Below, piece after piece: positions 32,529 through 45,186 of a DNA stretch of 64,000 bases; position 1 is the first letter of the stretch; each line of letters opens with the position of its first letter. The position numbers and the translations under genes are program-made. Source of the stretch: Haliclona indistincta (taxonomy: Eukaryota > Porifera > Demospongiae > Haplosclerida > Chalinidae); NCBI GenBank assembly GCA_964017065.1, contig OZ024783.1, positions 17,955,752-18,019,751 of the forward strand, written 5' to 3'. The notes beneath the pieces are model-generated. The model was given only the letters and a program-made list of their open reading frames with translations, was not told the DNA's origin and did no database searches.

Positions 32529-33453
32529 ATGGCAGAGCAGCTGGCTAACTTGTCCGGCACTAACGGATTGGATATTGTGTCACAGACCAAATTATATCTG
32601 AGCAGTGATCCACAGTCGGCAGAGCGCTACTTGGAAACGATTAAAGACAGCATTCCATTGCTGTTGACAAAACTTAAAGAGTACGAAAAAGAACGAGAAA
32701 GTGAAAGAAACGTGCTCATCGAAGAAGAAAATCATCTGATGCGCCAAAAGGGAGAGAAAGAAAGGGAACTATCTAATCTGAGACACAACTTGAATCCGAT
32801 CGTACGAAGTAGAGCGAGCAAGACACAACGCTTTACTTGAGGACGCAAGATCAGACCTTAGTCGAGCTAATGACCAAAAAAGATCGGCCAAGAGAGATAA
32901 GGACGCAGCCATTGGCGGGACTGTTGGCGGTGGACTTGGCGCGGTTGCTCTTGGCATACTGTTCCCTCCGAGTCTATTTGTGACGGTACCTGCAGTAGCA
33001 GCAGCCGGTACCATTTCGATCAAGTCTGCAGACGAAGAAATAGGTCGCTGCAACGGCAAAATCAGTAGTGCCGAGAACAACATTGCAAACGAGAACCGAC
33101 GAATATCAGAGACGAATCGAAGGATATCCAGCATCGAAGGAGATGTGTATACTTTAAAAATAAAGGCGAATACTCTCCACGCTGAAATCGGAGAGAAGCG
33201 AGAGGCAATTGTTTTCTTTCAGAAAGCCTCAACATTCATGGGTAAGTTGATTGCAGCAGTCAACGGCGGCAAAAACGATACAGATTTGCTGCACACCATA
33301 GTATCTGAAGCTAACAAAGAAGAGGAGTACGAGATACTGAGAGATGACGGCTGCAGGGTGATTGTTAATTCATTTGCAGACGCATGGAAGGAAGTGGAAC
33401 GCAAAGTAATGGCTGGTGAAAAGTTTGGATTCTTGAGCATCAAATCAGCTTGA
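32529..33453 (+). pseudogene. coiled-coil/hydrophobic-hairpin component 1, copy A (frameshifted)
   Basis: Intronless copy of the family whose intact member is at 41,173. The first ~85 codons are intact. At ~32,783-32,793 a net 4-base insertion relative to copy D shifts the frame and ends the protein at 103 aa. The rest of the gene is open in the new frame to 33453. It still encodes the glycine-rich hydrophobic hairpin (IGGTVGGGLGAVALGILFPP), the second coiled coil and the C-terminal block ending FGFLSIKSA. It faces component 2 copy A tail-to-tail, 187 bp away. Resemblance to pore-forming alpha-helical proteins is by architecture only. Confidence 0.78.
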
Positions 33454-33640
33454 CTGACTAGTATTGCAGTAGGTGTGTAAACATGCAGATTTGGAAAAAT
33501 TAATTCTAAAGACATTATTTGGTATGCGCAGCGAATTAGTCACTTGACAATTATTATTGCTAACCAACAGCAGCTATTATAACACAACAAGAGAACACAC
33601 TCATTACTATAATGTGTCTACTACATCGTTACAAGACTAG

Positions 33641-34995
33641 CTATTTCCCAGGTATACTTTGAGCTTGCAGTTTAGCAACTTCTTCAGCAGAAGCGAACTC
33701 CTTCTCCTTGATTTTCTTTTGCTCGTTTGCTAGCTCAAGGCCAAATTGACTGGCAAGGTCACGAACATTCTCCCTAGCTTGCTCGTTAGTGGGATTTTCA
33801 GTGAGGTAGCTGTAGAGATCCTTCTGCGTCTCTTTGATCTTGTCCATAATAATAAATACCGCACACATCATCGAGTGCAACCCACTGGCCATAGTATTCA
33901 ACTGCTTCTTGTAGGAAGTATGGATCTTTCCAAAACTCAAGACGATCACTCTTGGGCATCTCAAGGGCAGTGGCAATCAATTCCTGCATTCTTTCCTGAG
34001 CTAGCTGTTCGCAGTGCACTTGAACTTGTTTCCAGAACAAAGCCGCTTTCATCATGACAGCAGACAGCTTTTGGAGTCCTCCCATTGCACTGTGCAGTGC
34101 TTCTATGGCAGCATCATTAAGCTCTGTATCATCCTTGCATTGCGTCAGTCTGGTGGTAAACTCAGCAATTTCTTGCAGAGCTTTACTTCTGTCTTGGCGT
34201 AGCTTGCTCATTTCTTCAAGGTTCTGGATTTGAAGTTGGCGCATTTTCTCAGCCTCAAATTTATCCCCGTCGTTGCTATATGGTTTATAACCAAATGGAG
34301 ATACAACTGCATTGGCTAGTTTCTTTAACGGGTTCATTGAACGCCGGGCACTTCTCTCACATTCGATCTCTTGTTTCACAGCATCATCATACTTTTTCTC
34401 ACAGTTCTTAAATTCTTCTTCGGCAAATGCCTTCTCCTCTCTCGCCTTTGCTTTCTGAGCCTCCAGCTTCTTTTCATCTTCAGCGATTTTCTTCTTTTTC
34501 TTTTCTTCGTCGCCTTTGGCTTCCATCGTTGAGCCGAGGGCTTTCTCAACACGTTCGGACTCAGCATTGAAGTCGCTGTGCAATTCATCAGCAGCAATAG
34601 CCATAGTCTTTGGCAACTTCAGCGACGGCCTTCAGAGTTACAAGCGCCATCTTCTCAAATCCACCAGTAAGAAATCCATACGTACTTTTAAGCCGAGCAA
34701 GTACGCTGGTAGAGGCAGTCTTGAAACGCGAAACAGTCACGGCAGACTTGTCGCATAGCTTCGTTACATCCACTCCAATTGCGCGAATTTCAATCTGCAG
34801 TTCAGTGCGACCAGCACAAGCTACTCCATTGTAGGCTAAGCGAACAAACTTCCCGACTCGACCTAAATCTGTGACCAGCGTTGGAAGATCGACCGATCCG
34901 AGCAATATGGCCTTTTGTTTTAACACAAGTTGCGAGTCGCTTGGAGGGACCTCTTTGATAGAAAACTGTTCTCCATTGATCTTGACTACTGCCAT
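33641..34995 (-). pseudogene. coiled-coil component 2, copy A (two frameshifts)
   Basis: Reverse-strand copy of the 444-aa protein at 58,410-59,744. Start ATG at 34995 (MAVVKING). One extra base near 34,603 ends the first frame after VAEVAKD. A net 4-base insertion near 33,850 ends the second frame at VALDDVCG. The remainder runs to the stop at 33641 (KLQAQSIPGK). Compared with copy C it has a different mid segment (residues ~225-245, KLANAVVSPFGYKP). Both members of this pair are therefore broken, by small indels rather than large insertions. Confidence 0.78.
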
Positions 34996-35464
34996 GCTTG
35001 TTATCTTGGTTTCAACTGAGAGAGTACGTATTCCTGGACTGTACATCGATTATAATATTATAATTTAGTACAATGCTGGCTAGGCGGCCCCTCCCAACCG
35101 GCACCTGACCAATCAAATCAGTGCATTGTACGGCGCGCACATGTAAGCAAATTCGATATGATGTAATAATTAATTTTTTTGCAGCAAGCACGAAATTAAA
35201 CTTGACTTGTTTTGGCGGCAAAAGCGGTAGCTACCATCAAAATAGCATCCACGTTGCAAATATTAAGCAGAAGCTCCAGTAACAGAAATCACTCGAAGCA
35301 AGTCTGTTCAAGCTGAGAGTTGTGGACCTCATGCAAAGAGCTATTTCGAGAGCTAGCCGTTAGCAGTGTGTGGGTGTGTCCACTACAACTACAATGATTG
35401 TAATCTACACGCACAATAATTGGTTTGTGTCAGACAATTATAAACATTACGTCCACCCACAGTA

Positions 35465-35700
35465 GACAATATGCAGCATGTCTTCAGCAATCCTAGCAGC
35501 CGACCCTCTCGAAGCCTACTATCAGGATCCAAACTTATTCCACCGAGCTAACTGTCCCACACACAGATCTGCAGACGGCTGCAACTGCTGGAATAATTGT
35601 ACAGTACAGTCATTATCATGTTATTGTTATTGAGTCACTAATAACAAGAGTATAATAAGAATTCAATGCTTCACAAAATCTTTTACCAGAAGATCAATTG
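35465..35700. repeat. segment shared with 61,870-62,120
   Basis: ATATGCAGCATGTCTTCAGC, CACACAGATCTGCAGA and TTACCAGAAGATCA(A/C)TTGAT occur in the same order at both places, each just beyond a TUBGCP4 terminal-exon copy. This shows that the duplicated block includes flanking DNA. 35,050-35,465 has no other recognisable feature. Confidence 0.6.
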
Positions 35701-36136
35701 ATAATAAATTTAATTTAAAAAGTATACAAACTACAGGTTAAGATGCACTTTGCAGTTTAGTATAATCAAGTCAGGTCGTGATGGCTTGTTGGGTGCTGAA
35801 GAACTTGTTATAGTCCAGTCGCAACAGGAGCTGTGAGAGGTGAGGAGCGGCTCTGTCAGTCTTGATGTTGCTGAGGATGCGAAACAACAGAGAACACTGC
35901 ATGCCGACTGAAATCCTGTAATTAGAAACGCCATAGTGAAGTTCAGGTCACCCAACAACCAAGCGGCAGTATAGTAGCAGAATTACATCTCATTACGATA
36001 AACGCACAATGGTGCACCGTAAATTTACTATTGTGAATACTTTTAAGCATAAAGTTTTCACTATTACAATTAATTTTTGTACAAGAGTGTACCAAAAATT
36101 TTAATTTCCCAAGACCAAAATTTCTAAGCAAGTTAA

Positions 36137-36585
36137 GGGTGCTTGGTACTAATTAATAATCATAAGCCAGCGCCGTTGCTATGGGCTAGATTTTCATATA
36201 ATAACTACTGCTTGCATACCAAGTTTCAGCACGATAGTTTACCTTGACAGACCGGCAGAGACACGACAAAAACAAAAGACTTTACAGCAGAGCTTCCCAG
36301 GTTGCTGAAACCGCGTTTCTGTGGCCATCTCGACACGAGGAATCCAGTAACGGAGAGCTTTTGGCAGTACAGCAGCGACAAACAGTACTTACGTAACTCG
36401 GCTGTCAAGTACGCAATTCAAAACTCTCCGTTACTGTATGGGCCTCGTGTAGCTGGTTACCTTAGTACAGAAATGGTCCAATTCTGACACAAACTGCCAA
36501 AGTCTCATTGAGTTATGCTACTATACTGGGAGCTTTACATTCCATAGCAGCCAGCTGCATACACATTAACTAGTACTGAGCACCC
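36137..36585. mobile_element. TTAA-flanked MITE 4 with an empty paralogous site
   Basis: Begins GGGTGCTTGGTACTA and ends TAGTACTGAGCACCC, between TTAA at 36,133-36,136 and 36,586-36,589. The duplicated TUBGCP4 intron reads GCGAGTTAATGGTACTC at 42,981 with a single TTAA, the uninserted state. Contains a further internal inverted repeat around AGTAACGGAGAG/CTCTCCGTTACTG (36,347-36,436). Confidence 0.85.
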
Positions 36586-38073
36586 TTAATGGTATTCTAT
36601 TCTCAGGTTTGGCTGATAACAGCAACAGGGACCAGGCTTGGTAAAAACATTATGATTATAAGATAAACTATATAGGCTGTGTCACTGTTAGAATGTTATA
36701 ACAGACCATTTCAACATATACCACAGGTGTTCACCTGGGAACAAACATACATGCTTTTACCATGGGAAGCCTTATTTCAAGATTATATACCATACTTGTG
36801 GTTTAGATCAAAGGTGCCCAGTGTTTAATCTAGTCTCAGCATAAACTTCCTGTGCTGGTGTACATTACTGTGCTGGTACCTATGGTCTGTTATACCACCT
36901 GTGGCACTAAGTCAAATCAGGAAAATCCACTGATGAATTTCATTAACAAACAAGAGTTCAATGGAACCAGGAGCACAAAATGAGAGTGAGATTGGTAAGA
37001 AGGAGGGAGCGGGACACTCACATGCACTTGATTAAAAATTACACTTCCTAACATGACGGCCATGTTTCTAAAGATAGACTGGCCGATGGTACACATATAC
37101 GTACAGTTTCATATTAGATGGAACTTAGCAGCTACTAATACAAATTTCTATGTGGGCTATACGTACAATCATCTGATGCACCAAACCGGGCTTCTTGTAA
37201 GGTGAGGTTATCATCGCACCTATAGCTAGAACCTCAACAGACACGAGATGCCAACCAAGCCTCGATTGCGATGCAAAAGACACCCAGACAGCGGCATGCA
37301 AATGCTTACCGGTCTTTACCTTGCAACTACATATCTATACAAGCGGAATTTATCTACAGGCATTCTTTTCCTTTGGCCAATTAAGGCGCTAGATTATTGC
37401 CAAAGCTGCATACGCTTCGACCTCATGCTACGTTCAATTCTGCATCACGTGATCTGAAGTAGGGAATAATTTATTACTATAATTTCAACCATAGTATACA
37501 GAGTGTATATAGTGAAAGTATATATACGACCCTCGGTCTCAGGTCATTATATTTGTGCTATACACTCCGTAACCATGGTTTATACCACATAAAAAAATTA
37601 TACCACTGGTGGTCATGTGACTTCCTGAAAAATCTCAGATATTCCACTGGGCAAAAATAATCGAAATTATCTACCATCCAGAGAGAAAAATAGAAAGGAG
37701 TGAGAGATGTGAGTCAAACTCACCAGGAACAATACAGGTGTGCATGTGACCTTTATTTTTATCCTATACTAACTACGACATCAGTGGGCATTGTGGTTGC
37801 CATGGTACAAGTCAGTTACACCATGCCTACTTGTGGTGTATCATGAATACACCCAGATCATAAGGTGGGCATGGTATAACTGATACATACATATATTATG
37901 ATAATTCTAGCATTCATAAACCTTTGATAATTATGTTGTCAAGGTGAGCAACATCAGCTGAAGTGAGGTTGGTGCTGTCAGACTTTATCATCAAGCTGAG
38001 CAACTTAGAGCACAGCTCAAACATCTCTGATAGAGCTCGTGACACCTGAACACAAAGAGAGGAAGACTTAGAG

Positions 38074-38077
<4 letters not shown>

Positions 38078-38118
<41 letters not shown>
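38078..38118. repeat. (AC)n microsatellite
   Basis: About 20 AC dinucleotides in the TUBGCP4 intron just upstream (on the minus strand) of the exon at 38,045. Absent from the duplicate at 44,610. Confidence 0.9.
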
Positions 38119-38119
<1 letters not shown>

Positions 38120-38448
38120 ATGTTATAACTGTCATCAACGCTAAGAATTAAAAGGAATGGTGTTGCAAATAATGTAATGGAGCAAAACGTTCGGAATAAA
38201 TGCAGCTTTAAGTGCTACAGCATAAGCAGCTAAACTTCTTGCATGCTTGTTAAGTGTTGAAGAATCTAACAATTTTTGAAAAATTGAATGTCTCGCACAG
38301 TTTACTGCAATAGTGAAAGACCAATTACGATAAGACATGACCTCAGGTACGCTTTAGAGGATGGTTGACCACTTGACAACAAGAGTCTCGTGGGTAAACA
38401 TGATCAAGCAACTATTAGGCATAACAATCGTGGTCACTATACAAACTA

Positions 38449-38835
38449 AGAAAATTAAAAAGATTTCTATCGAAATCAAAAGGATGTAGGGTTGTGAAAT
38501 CTACCACTGGTCCACAATGTAAACTAACAAGGAACAAGCATGGAATGGTAACACGATTGACTTGCTAACAGACCATAGATCCCTACATCAGTGGCTGCTG
38601 TGGTTGGTTATAGCTAGTTCAGCTAGTTGCTGTTGACTGACACCTAACGTGCATTCAGCTTGTGACAAAATATTGATCTTATGTACAGCCACTGATGTAG
38701 GGATCTATGGTCTGTTAGCAAGTCAATCGTGTTACCATTCCATGCTTGTTCCTTGTTAGTTTACATTGTGGACCAGTGGTAGATTTCACAACCCTACATC
38801 CTTTTGATTTCGATAGAAATCTTTTTAATTTTCTT
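38449..38835. mobile_element. complete CATCCCTACATCAG-type MITE, ~150-bp inverted repeats
   Basis: AAAATTAAAAAGATTTCTATCGAAATC at the left is matched in complement at 38,800-38,835. Arms include GTAGGGTTGTGAAATCTACC, CCACAATGTAAACTAACAAG and GCTAACAGACCATAGATCCC. Truncated or nested relatives are at 15,068, 48,262 and 49,401. Confidence 0.85.
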
Positions 38836-39234
38836 GTTTGTGTCCTTTTTTTCTTTTTCAGCGAAGTGCAGTTCAATATCATGCACGTACTGAGCTGTCT
38901 TTGTTTCCACCATTGGTTTAGTTTTCCTGTTGTTGGTGGCTTTTCTTTATTATTAAGAATTTTAAACTTGTAGCTAATAATAATTGTTATGCTGTACATA
39001 TCAGCTCGCCTACACCGTTGCATGCAGTGGATACGAGCCCCGCCCACAATTGTTTGTAGACATGTACGGCGGTTGTAATTATCTGGCAAGCGCAGAATGG
39101 TGATCCTATACGAGCTTACCGTTCTTCGAAGACTCCAGACAAATACATGTACATGTATGTGTTCTCCGTGATCCATAAGGCGCGCGCGGCGATACTCAAG
39201 CTAGTGCTTGGTCACGTGCGCTAACCACTGCTTG

Positions 39235-39905
<671 letters not shown>

Positions 39906-40019
39906 ATATGGGACATTATTGGTTTACAGTTGAGACTGATAACAGCATACAGTTGATTAGAACTATCATCACTCAATGAAGATACTAAACAAAACACTGC
40001 CTTCATCAAAATAGTCCCA

Positions 40020-40131
40020 AAAGACACTTTCTCCCCTCCCCCTCTCCCTCTCTCGATCCCCCTCTCTCTCTCCCTCTCCCTCCCTCTCTCTCTCTCTCTC
40101 TCACTCTCTCCCCCCTCTCTCTCTCCCTCTC

Positions 40132-40179
<48 letters not shown>

Positions 40180-40302
40180 TCCCTCTCTCTCCCTCTCCCT
40201 CTCTCTCCCTCTCTCCCTCTCTCCCTCTCTCCCTCCCTCCCTCCCTCCCACCCTCCCTCCCTCTCTCTCTCTCTCTCTCTCTCCCTCTCTCTCCCCCTCT
40301 CA
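40020..40302. repeat. CT-rich low-complexity tract (TUBGCP4 intron)
   Basis: CTCTCTCCCTCCC-type sequence preceded by CACTTTCTCCCCTCCCCCTC. A shorter version occupies 45,050-45,186 in the duplicate, which confirms homology of the two blocks (39,905-40,300 and 44,940-45,186). Confidence 0.9.
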
Positions 40303-41172
40303 CCTCTGGTTGAAGGCAGAATAGCTGTTCTTGTAGTGTGGTAAGGAAGTGCTCATGAGCTAACTTGATAGTCTCATAGTCATGAGTAGATCTGATCTTA
40401 GCTATGAGATGAGAGAACTGAGTCTCCAGAACATCAACCTAACATGAGACTGTAAAGTTACTGTACAGAATGGTTTGACAGTATTTTGACCATTGTGAAC
40501 CAACAGGTTACGTAAGGCGTAGGTAAAACAAGAAACGAACAAAAATCCACGCCTATAATGATGTGTTCTCTGTCTTAAAATCGCTGTTGCCTCGCAGCAG
40601 TTTTCTGTCTTGACCTCGGGGTGTTGATTCACAGCAGGTAGCATGGCTGAAGATTTGTATACGATTGAACGTAGTAGCTATATTTACTACTACTACATGG
40701 CGAAGATGTGATTATGATTTCGTCAGGAGCGAAATGGGATCTTCCCAGAGTTGTTTTTGTCCTCCCTAGGTGAACCGGGAACCACGTGCACTGGGCACGT
40801 GGAAGTGAGCCTGAGCGTTCAGTATATAGCTCCTATTCATACATTGTTACTTGTGGTTTCTCACGCCATTACCCTATGTAAACTACTCACCACACCATTT
40901 ATATTTGGGAAGCCAGAACATCGATCCATTTTTGGCTGGTATATTTTGTACAATCCAAAAGAACTTGTGACCAATAATAATCATTGTTGTACCTCTTTAT
41001 AATTATACTTCTTACTGACGAGAACCTATAGCTGTTATTGTCAACAATCAGCAGTGCTATAATAGTTATTTTATTACGGTACTATCTAAAGGTCACCGAA
41101 CGTGCTCCCTAAAATTGCGGTGAAAAAAGAGGCGGGACTGCCATCTCGTCAGTGCTGCGAAACTGATACAAG

Positions 41173-42108
41173 ATGGCAAATTTCCGCTTAACCATGGGTT
41201 GTTTGAGTCTGAAAGACGCGGCGGTTGAGAAACTAGATGTTGTTTTACAGACTAAGATATACCTGAGCAGTGATCCACGCTCTGCAGAGCAATACTTGCA
41301 AAGATTGAGAGAAAATATTCCAATGCTGTTAACAAAGCTGAAAGAGTACGAAAAAGGAGAATACAAAAGAAACCCTCTATTAGAAGAGGAGAAAGAACTG
41401 ATGCGCCAAAAGTGTGTGAAAGAAAGGGAACTCTCTGTTCTGAGAGACAGAATTAAGTCATACGAGGCAGAAAGAGCAAGATATAACGCTCTACTTGAGG
41501 ACGCAAGATCAGACCTTGATCGAGCTGACCAACAAAAAAGATCGGCTAGGAAAGACATGGAAGCCGCAATTGGCGGGACGGTTGCCAATGGAATTGGCGC
41601 GGCTTTTCTGGGTCTATTGTTTCCTCCCAGTCTATTTGTGACGGTACCTGCTGTTGCTGCAACGGGCACCATTTCGATTAAGTCTGCGGACGATGAAATA
41701 GATCGCTGCAACGACAATATCCGCAGTGCCGAAAAAGATATTGCAAACGAGAACCGACGAATAACAGAGACCAACCAAAGGATCTCCAGCATTGAGGGAG
41801 ATATGTATGCTTTAAGAAGAAAGGAAAAGGCTCTTCACTCTGAAATTGGTGAAAAACGGAAACCTATCGTTTTCATTCAACAGGCATCTGCATTCATGGG
41901 CAAGCTAGTTGTCGTGGTCCACGGCGGGAAAAAGGTAACAAATTTACTACACAGCATTGTAGCCGAAGCTAACAAAGAAGAGGAATATGAAATTCTGAGG
42001 CCGGACAGGCGTAAAGTGATTGTTAAGTCATTTGCAGAAGCGTGGAAAGAAGTAAAACACAAAATTACTGATGGTGAAAACATTGGATTTTTGAGTATAA
42101 AAAGTTAA
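41173..42108 (+). CDS. coiled-coil/hydrophobic-hairpin component 1, copy B (intact, 311 aa)
   Basis: Intact intronless ORF, ATG 41173. Layout: short N-terminal helix; charged coiled coil ~45-130 (rich in Glu, Lys and Arg); a glycine-rich hydrophobic segment ~131-172 with a proline turn (IGAAFLGLLFPPSLFVTVPA); second coiled coil ~175-225 (KSADDEI...RISSIEGD); a partly hydrophobic C-terminal block (FIQQASAFMGKLVVVV). Coiled coil, hairpin, coiled coil is the build of alpha-helical pore-forming proteins (ClyA/HBL/Xax type) and also recalls apolipoprotein L. There is no signal peptide, so the product is presumably cytosolic or leaves by a non-classical route. Copy B has no component 2 beside it and no conserved 5' flank, and is more divergent than A, C and D. 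Function is not known. Confidence 0.75.
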   Translation: MANFRLTMGCLSLKDAAVEKLDVVLQTKIYLSSDPRSAEQYLQRLRENIPMLLTKLKEYEKGEYKRNPLLEEEKELMRQKCVKERELSVLRDRIKSYEAERARYNALLEDARSDLDRADQQKRSARKDMEAAIGGTVANGIGAAFLGLLFPPSLFVTVPAVAATGTISIKSADDEIDRCNDNIRSAEKDIANENRRITETNQRISSIEGDMYALRRKEKALHSEIGEKRKPIVFIQQASAFMGKLVVVVHGGKKVTNLLHSIVAEANKEEEYEILRPDRRKVIVKSFAEAWKEVKHKITDGENIGFLSIKS

Positions 42109-42654
42109 CTGCTATAATTATAATTATACATTGTATTTTGTCTATGCAAATGAGAAAATTAATGACTTTCACAGGTACACTAGGCATAAAGAACTGATAC
42201 GTTGTACGAACCTCTGTTAACAATGCGACACCTTATGATATAGTTCTACACATGCATGCTAATTTGTTACACGTTCTTCTAGTCCTAATGTTTATTGAAA
42301 GGCCATTTTGATACATCATAATATTATGCTTGTGCTTAAGTCTCAACCTCAACAACACTGATTAGGAACCATAAACAACTTAACCTCAATAGGAACACTA
42401 ATGCATGCACAGGTATACAAAAATTAGTCTGCAACGTCTGGCATTTCTGCCAGCAGCTTGGCACAACTGTCTCTTGTTCTGCAAGTTGCAGAACAAGACC
42501 TGTGATCCCATTATGTGCATGCAATGCATTTTGTACAATGGCATGACCTTATTACCATAACAATCCATTTCACATAAAGATAATAAAAATCTGTTGATGT
42601 TATTGAGAACTGGGTACATTACTGTACAGTTCAAATAATTAAAACTACACGTAG

Positions 42655-44588
42655 TCAGGTCGTGATGGATTGTTGGGTGCTGAAGAACTTGTTATAGTCC
42701 AGTCGCAACAGGAGCTGTGAGAGATGAGGGGCGGCTCTGTGAGTCTTGATGTTGCTGAGGATGCGAAACAACAGAGAACACTGCCGACTGAAATCCTGCA
42801 ATTAGAAACGCCATAGTGAAGTTCAGGTCACCCAACAACTATGCAGCAGTATGGTAGCCGCATCACATCTCATTACGATAAACACACAACGGTGCACCGT
42901 AAATTAAGCACAAAGTTTTCACTATTACAATTTTGTACAAGAGTCTACCAAAAAATAATTTCTCAAGAGAAAATTTTGAAGCGAGTTAATGGTACTCATA
43001 AATATGGTCTCCCCTGAACTAACAACTTTTTTTCTCCTAGCTATTTTGTATCATTCCTTACACCACTGCTTTATTTCTTCCATTCATTTTAGCATCCGTA
43101 AACTGGTCTATGCACATTGTATTTCGCATACTTCTACTCATAAAAATAATATATGTATTGTACACTAACATTAAGGTTCAGCTCATAACAGTAACTGTGA
43201 CCAGACTTAGGAAAAACGTTTTCATTGTAAGATACACAAGAGGCTGTGTCACCATTAGAATGTTATAACAGACTAAGTCAACATAAACCACAGCTGGTGT
43301 TCAGTTGGAACCCTTATTTTAAAGGCACCACCAGATGTATAATTATCTGTTATAATTGGGGCGAGCCTGAGCGAGCCCCATACTGGTCGAAAACGTCCCC
43401 CGCGCTATCTATCTATCTATCTATCTATCTATGTATGTATGTATGTATGCGTACGTCATTCCGTAAATGCCCGCGCGTTGTAATTCACCGGATGGTTTCA
43501 ATTTTGCTCAACTGAGACTGAGCAAGCAAGCGCGCGCGAAGAAGGAGCATGAGCGCGATGCCTGGTGCAGAGGCTAAAGAACAAAGAGAAGAGAGGTTAG
43601 GCTAGAGAGAAGAAGCACGAGCGACGTGATGTCAGAGAGATTGAAGAACAGAGAGAGGTTAGGCCAGAGAGTAGGAGTATGAGCGATGTGATGCACGAGA
43701 CTGAAGCCTAACGTTAGCCTAGCTGGCAGTGGCTACAGCAGATGAGAGAGAAGGAGCATGAGCGACGTGGTGAAGAGACCAAAGAACAGAGAGAGGACAG
43801 GCTGCAGCAAATGAGAGAGATGCAGCATGAACGACATGGTACAGAGACTGAAGAACAGAGAGAGGACAGCCGGGCTGCAGCAAACTGAGCCTTCACTCGA
43901 CTGCGACACAATCAGTGCATCACGCCTTCCCAAAAGCACCTCTTCGGCTAAATACCTACTTATGGCTACCAACACTACTCTCTCAGGCTCGCCCCACAAA
44001 TGTCCTGCATTTCACTAGTTATACCACTGGCGGTCATGTGACTTTCTAAAAATATTAGATATTCCACAGGAAGTGCACTGGGCAAAACTAATGATCTACC
44101 CTCTAGAGAGAGAAAATAGGAAGGGGTGAGAGTTGTGAGTGAACCTCACCAGTAAACAATACAGGGTGTGTATTGTGGTTGCCATGGTACAAGTCAGTTA
44201 CACTGTGGTGTATCATGAATACACTCAGCAATAACCACTAATGGTTATTGGTTCTATTCCTGATACAGCAGTTTCACTACTTCTTGCAATCTAAAAGCGT
44301 CAACCGTAGAGCGTAAGCCAAGTTCAATCTGAATCACGCAATGCAATTAACCTTCCAAATAAGGCACGGATCACGCTTTTGTGGGAGTAATAAACCGCTT
44401 CACACCACTAGGTAGCCATGGTGTAACTGATACATACATACATTATGATAATTCTAGCATTCCTAGACCTTTGATATGTTGTCAAGGTGAGCAACATCAG
44501 CTGATGAGAGGTTAGTGCTGTCAGACTGTACCACTAAGCTGAGCAACTTAGAGCACAGCTCAAACACCTCTGATAGAGCTCGTGACAC
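42655..44588 (-). pseudogene. TUBGCP4: TUBGCP4 3' end, duplicate 2 (last two exons intact, upstream exon lost)
   Basis: Exons 44588-44469 (40 codons, phase 0) and 42795-42655 (47 codons with stop) splice in frame to give LDNISK joined to DFSRQCSLLFRILSN ... LLLRLDYNKFF. This is a good match to the C-terminus of GCP4, where the equivalent human region is VKGFSRQSSLLFKILSS. The preceding exon (VDVLETQ) present in duplicate 1 is missing: homology stops at ~45,186, where a LINE fragment begins. This is the better preserved end and could belong to the functional gene whose 5' exons are at 51.9 kb, but the central exons were not found. It is labelled pseudogene only because it is incomplete. Confidence 0.68.
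43358..43996. mobile_element. GGGGCGAGCCTGAG element with degenerate coiled-coil repeats
   Basis: Ends GGGGCGAGCCTGAGCGAGCC (43,358) and CTCAGGCTCGCCCC (to 43,996) are inverted repeats. Inside are a (CTAT)n(GTAT)n tract (43,404-43,449) and then 3-4 decayed ~90-bp units encoding E-x-R-E-x-R-L-Q-Q-M-R-E-type repeats, stops included. This R/E/Q-rich repeat is common in N-termini of transposon-borne helicase ORFs; here it is non-functional. It interrupts the TUBGCP4 duplicate-2 intron. Confidence 0.68.
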
Positions 44589-45186
44589 CTGAACACAAAG
44601 AGAGGAAGAAGACAAACAAACACATCAACGCTAAGAATTAAAAGGAATGGAGTTGTGAAATATTTGAATGAGTCCACAGTATTAAATGCTCTAGGTAGCT
44701 CAACTTCTTGCATGCTTGTTACATGTTGAAGAATCTATCAAATTTTGTAAAATCGTTGTTCAATGTCTCACACTGTTTATTGCAATAGTGAAAGACTAAT
44801 AATGATGAGACATGACCGCCTAGTACGCTGTAGAGGATGGTTGACCAATTGACAACAAGAGTCTCGTGGGTAAACATGATCAAGCAACTATTAGGCATAA
44901 CAATCGTGGTCACTATACAAACTAATACTATGGAACATTATTGGTTTACAGTTGAGACTGATAACAGCATACAGTTGATTCGAACTATCATCACCCAATG
45001 AGGATACTACACAAAACACTGCCTTCATCAAAATAGTCCCAAAAGACACTTTCTCCCCTCCCCCTCTCCCGATCCCCCTCTCTCTCTCTCCCTCTCTCTC
45101 TCACTCTCCCCCTCTTTCACTCTCTCTCTCTCTCTTCCTCTCCCTCTCCCTCTCCCTCTCCCTCCCCCTCTCCCCCCCCCTCCCCC

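Noticed and set aside
32529..33453. Reading component 1 copy A as two separate genes
   Set aside because: Copies B and D encode the same two halves as one continuous protein, so the break in A is a frameshift.
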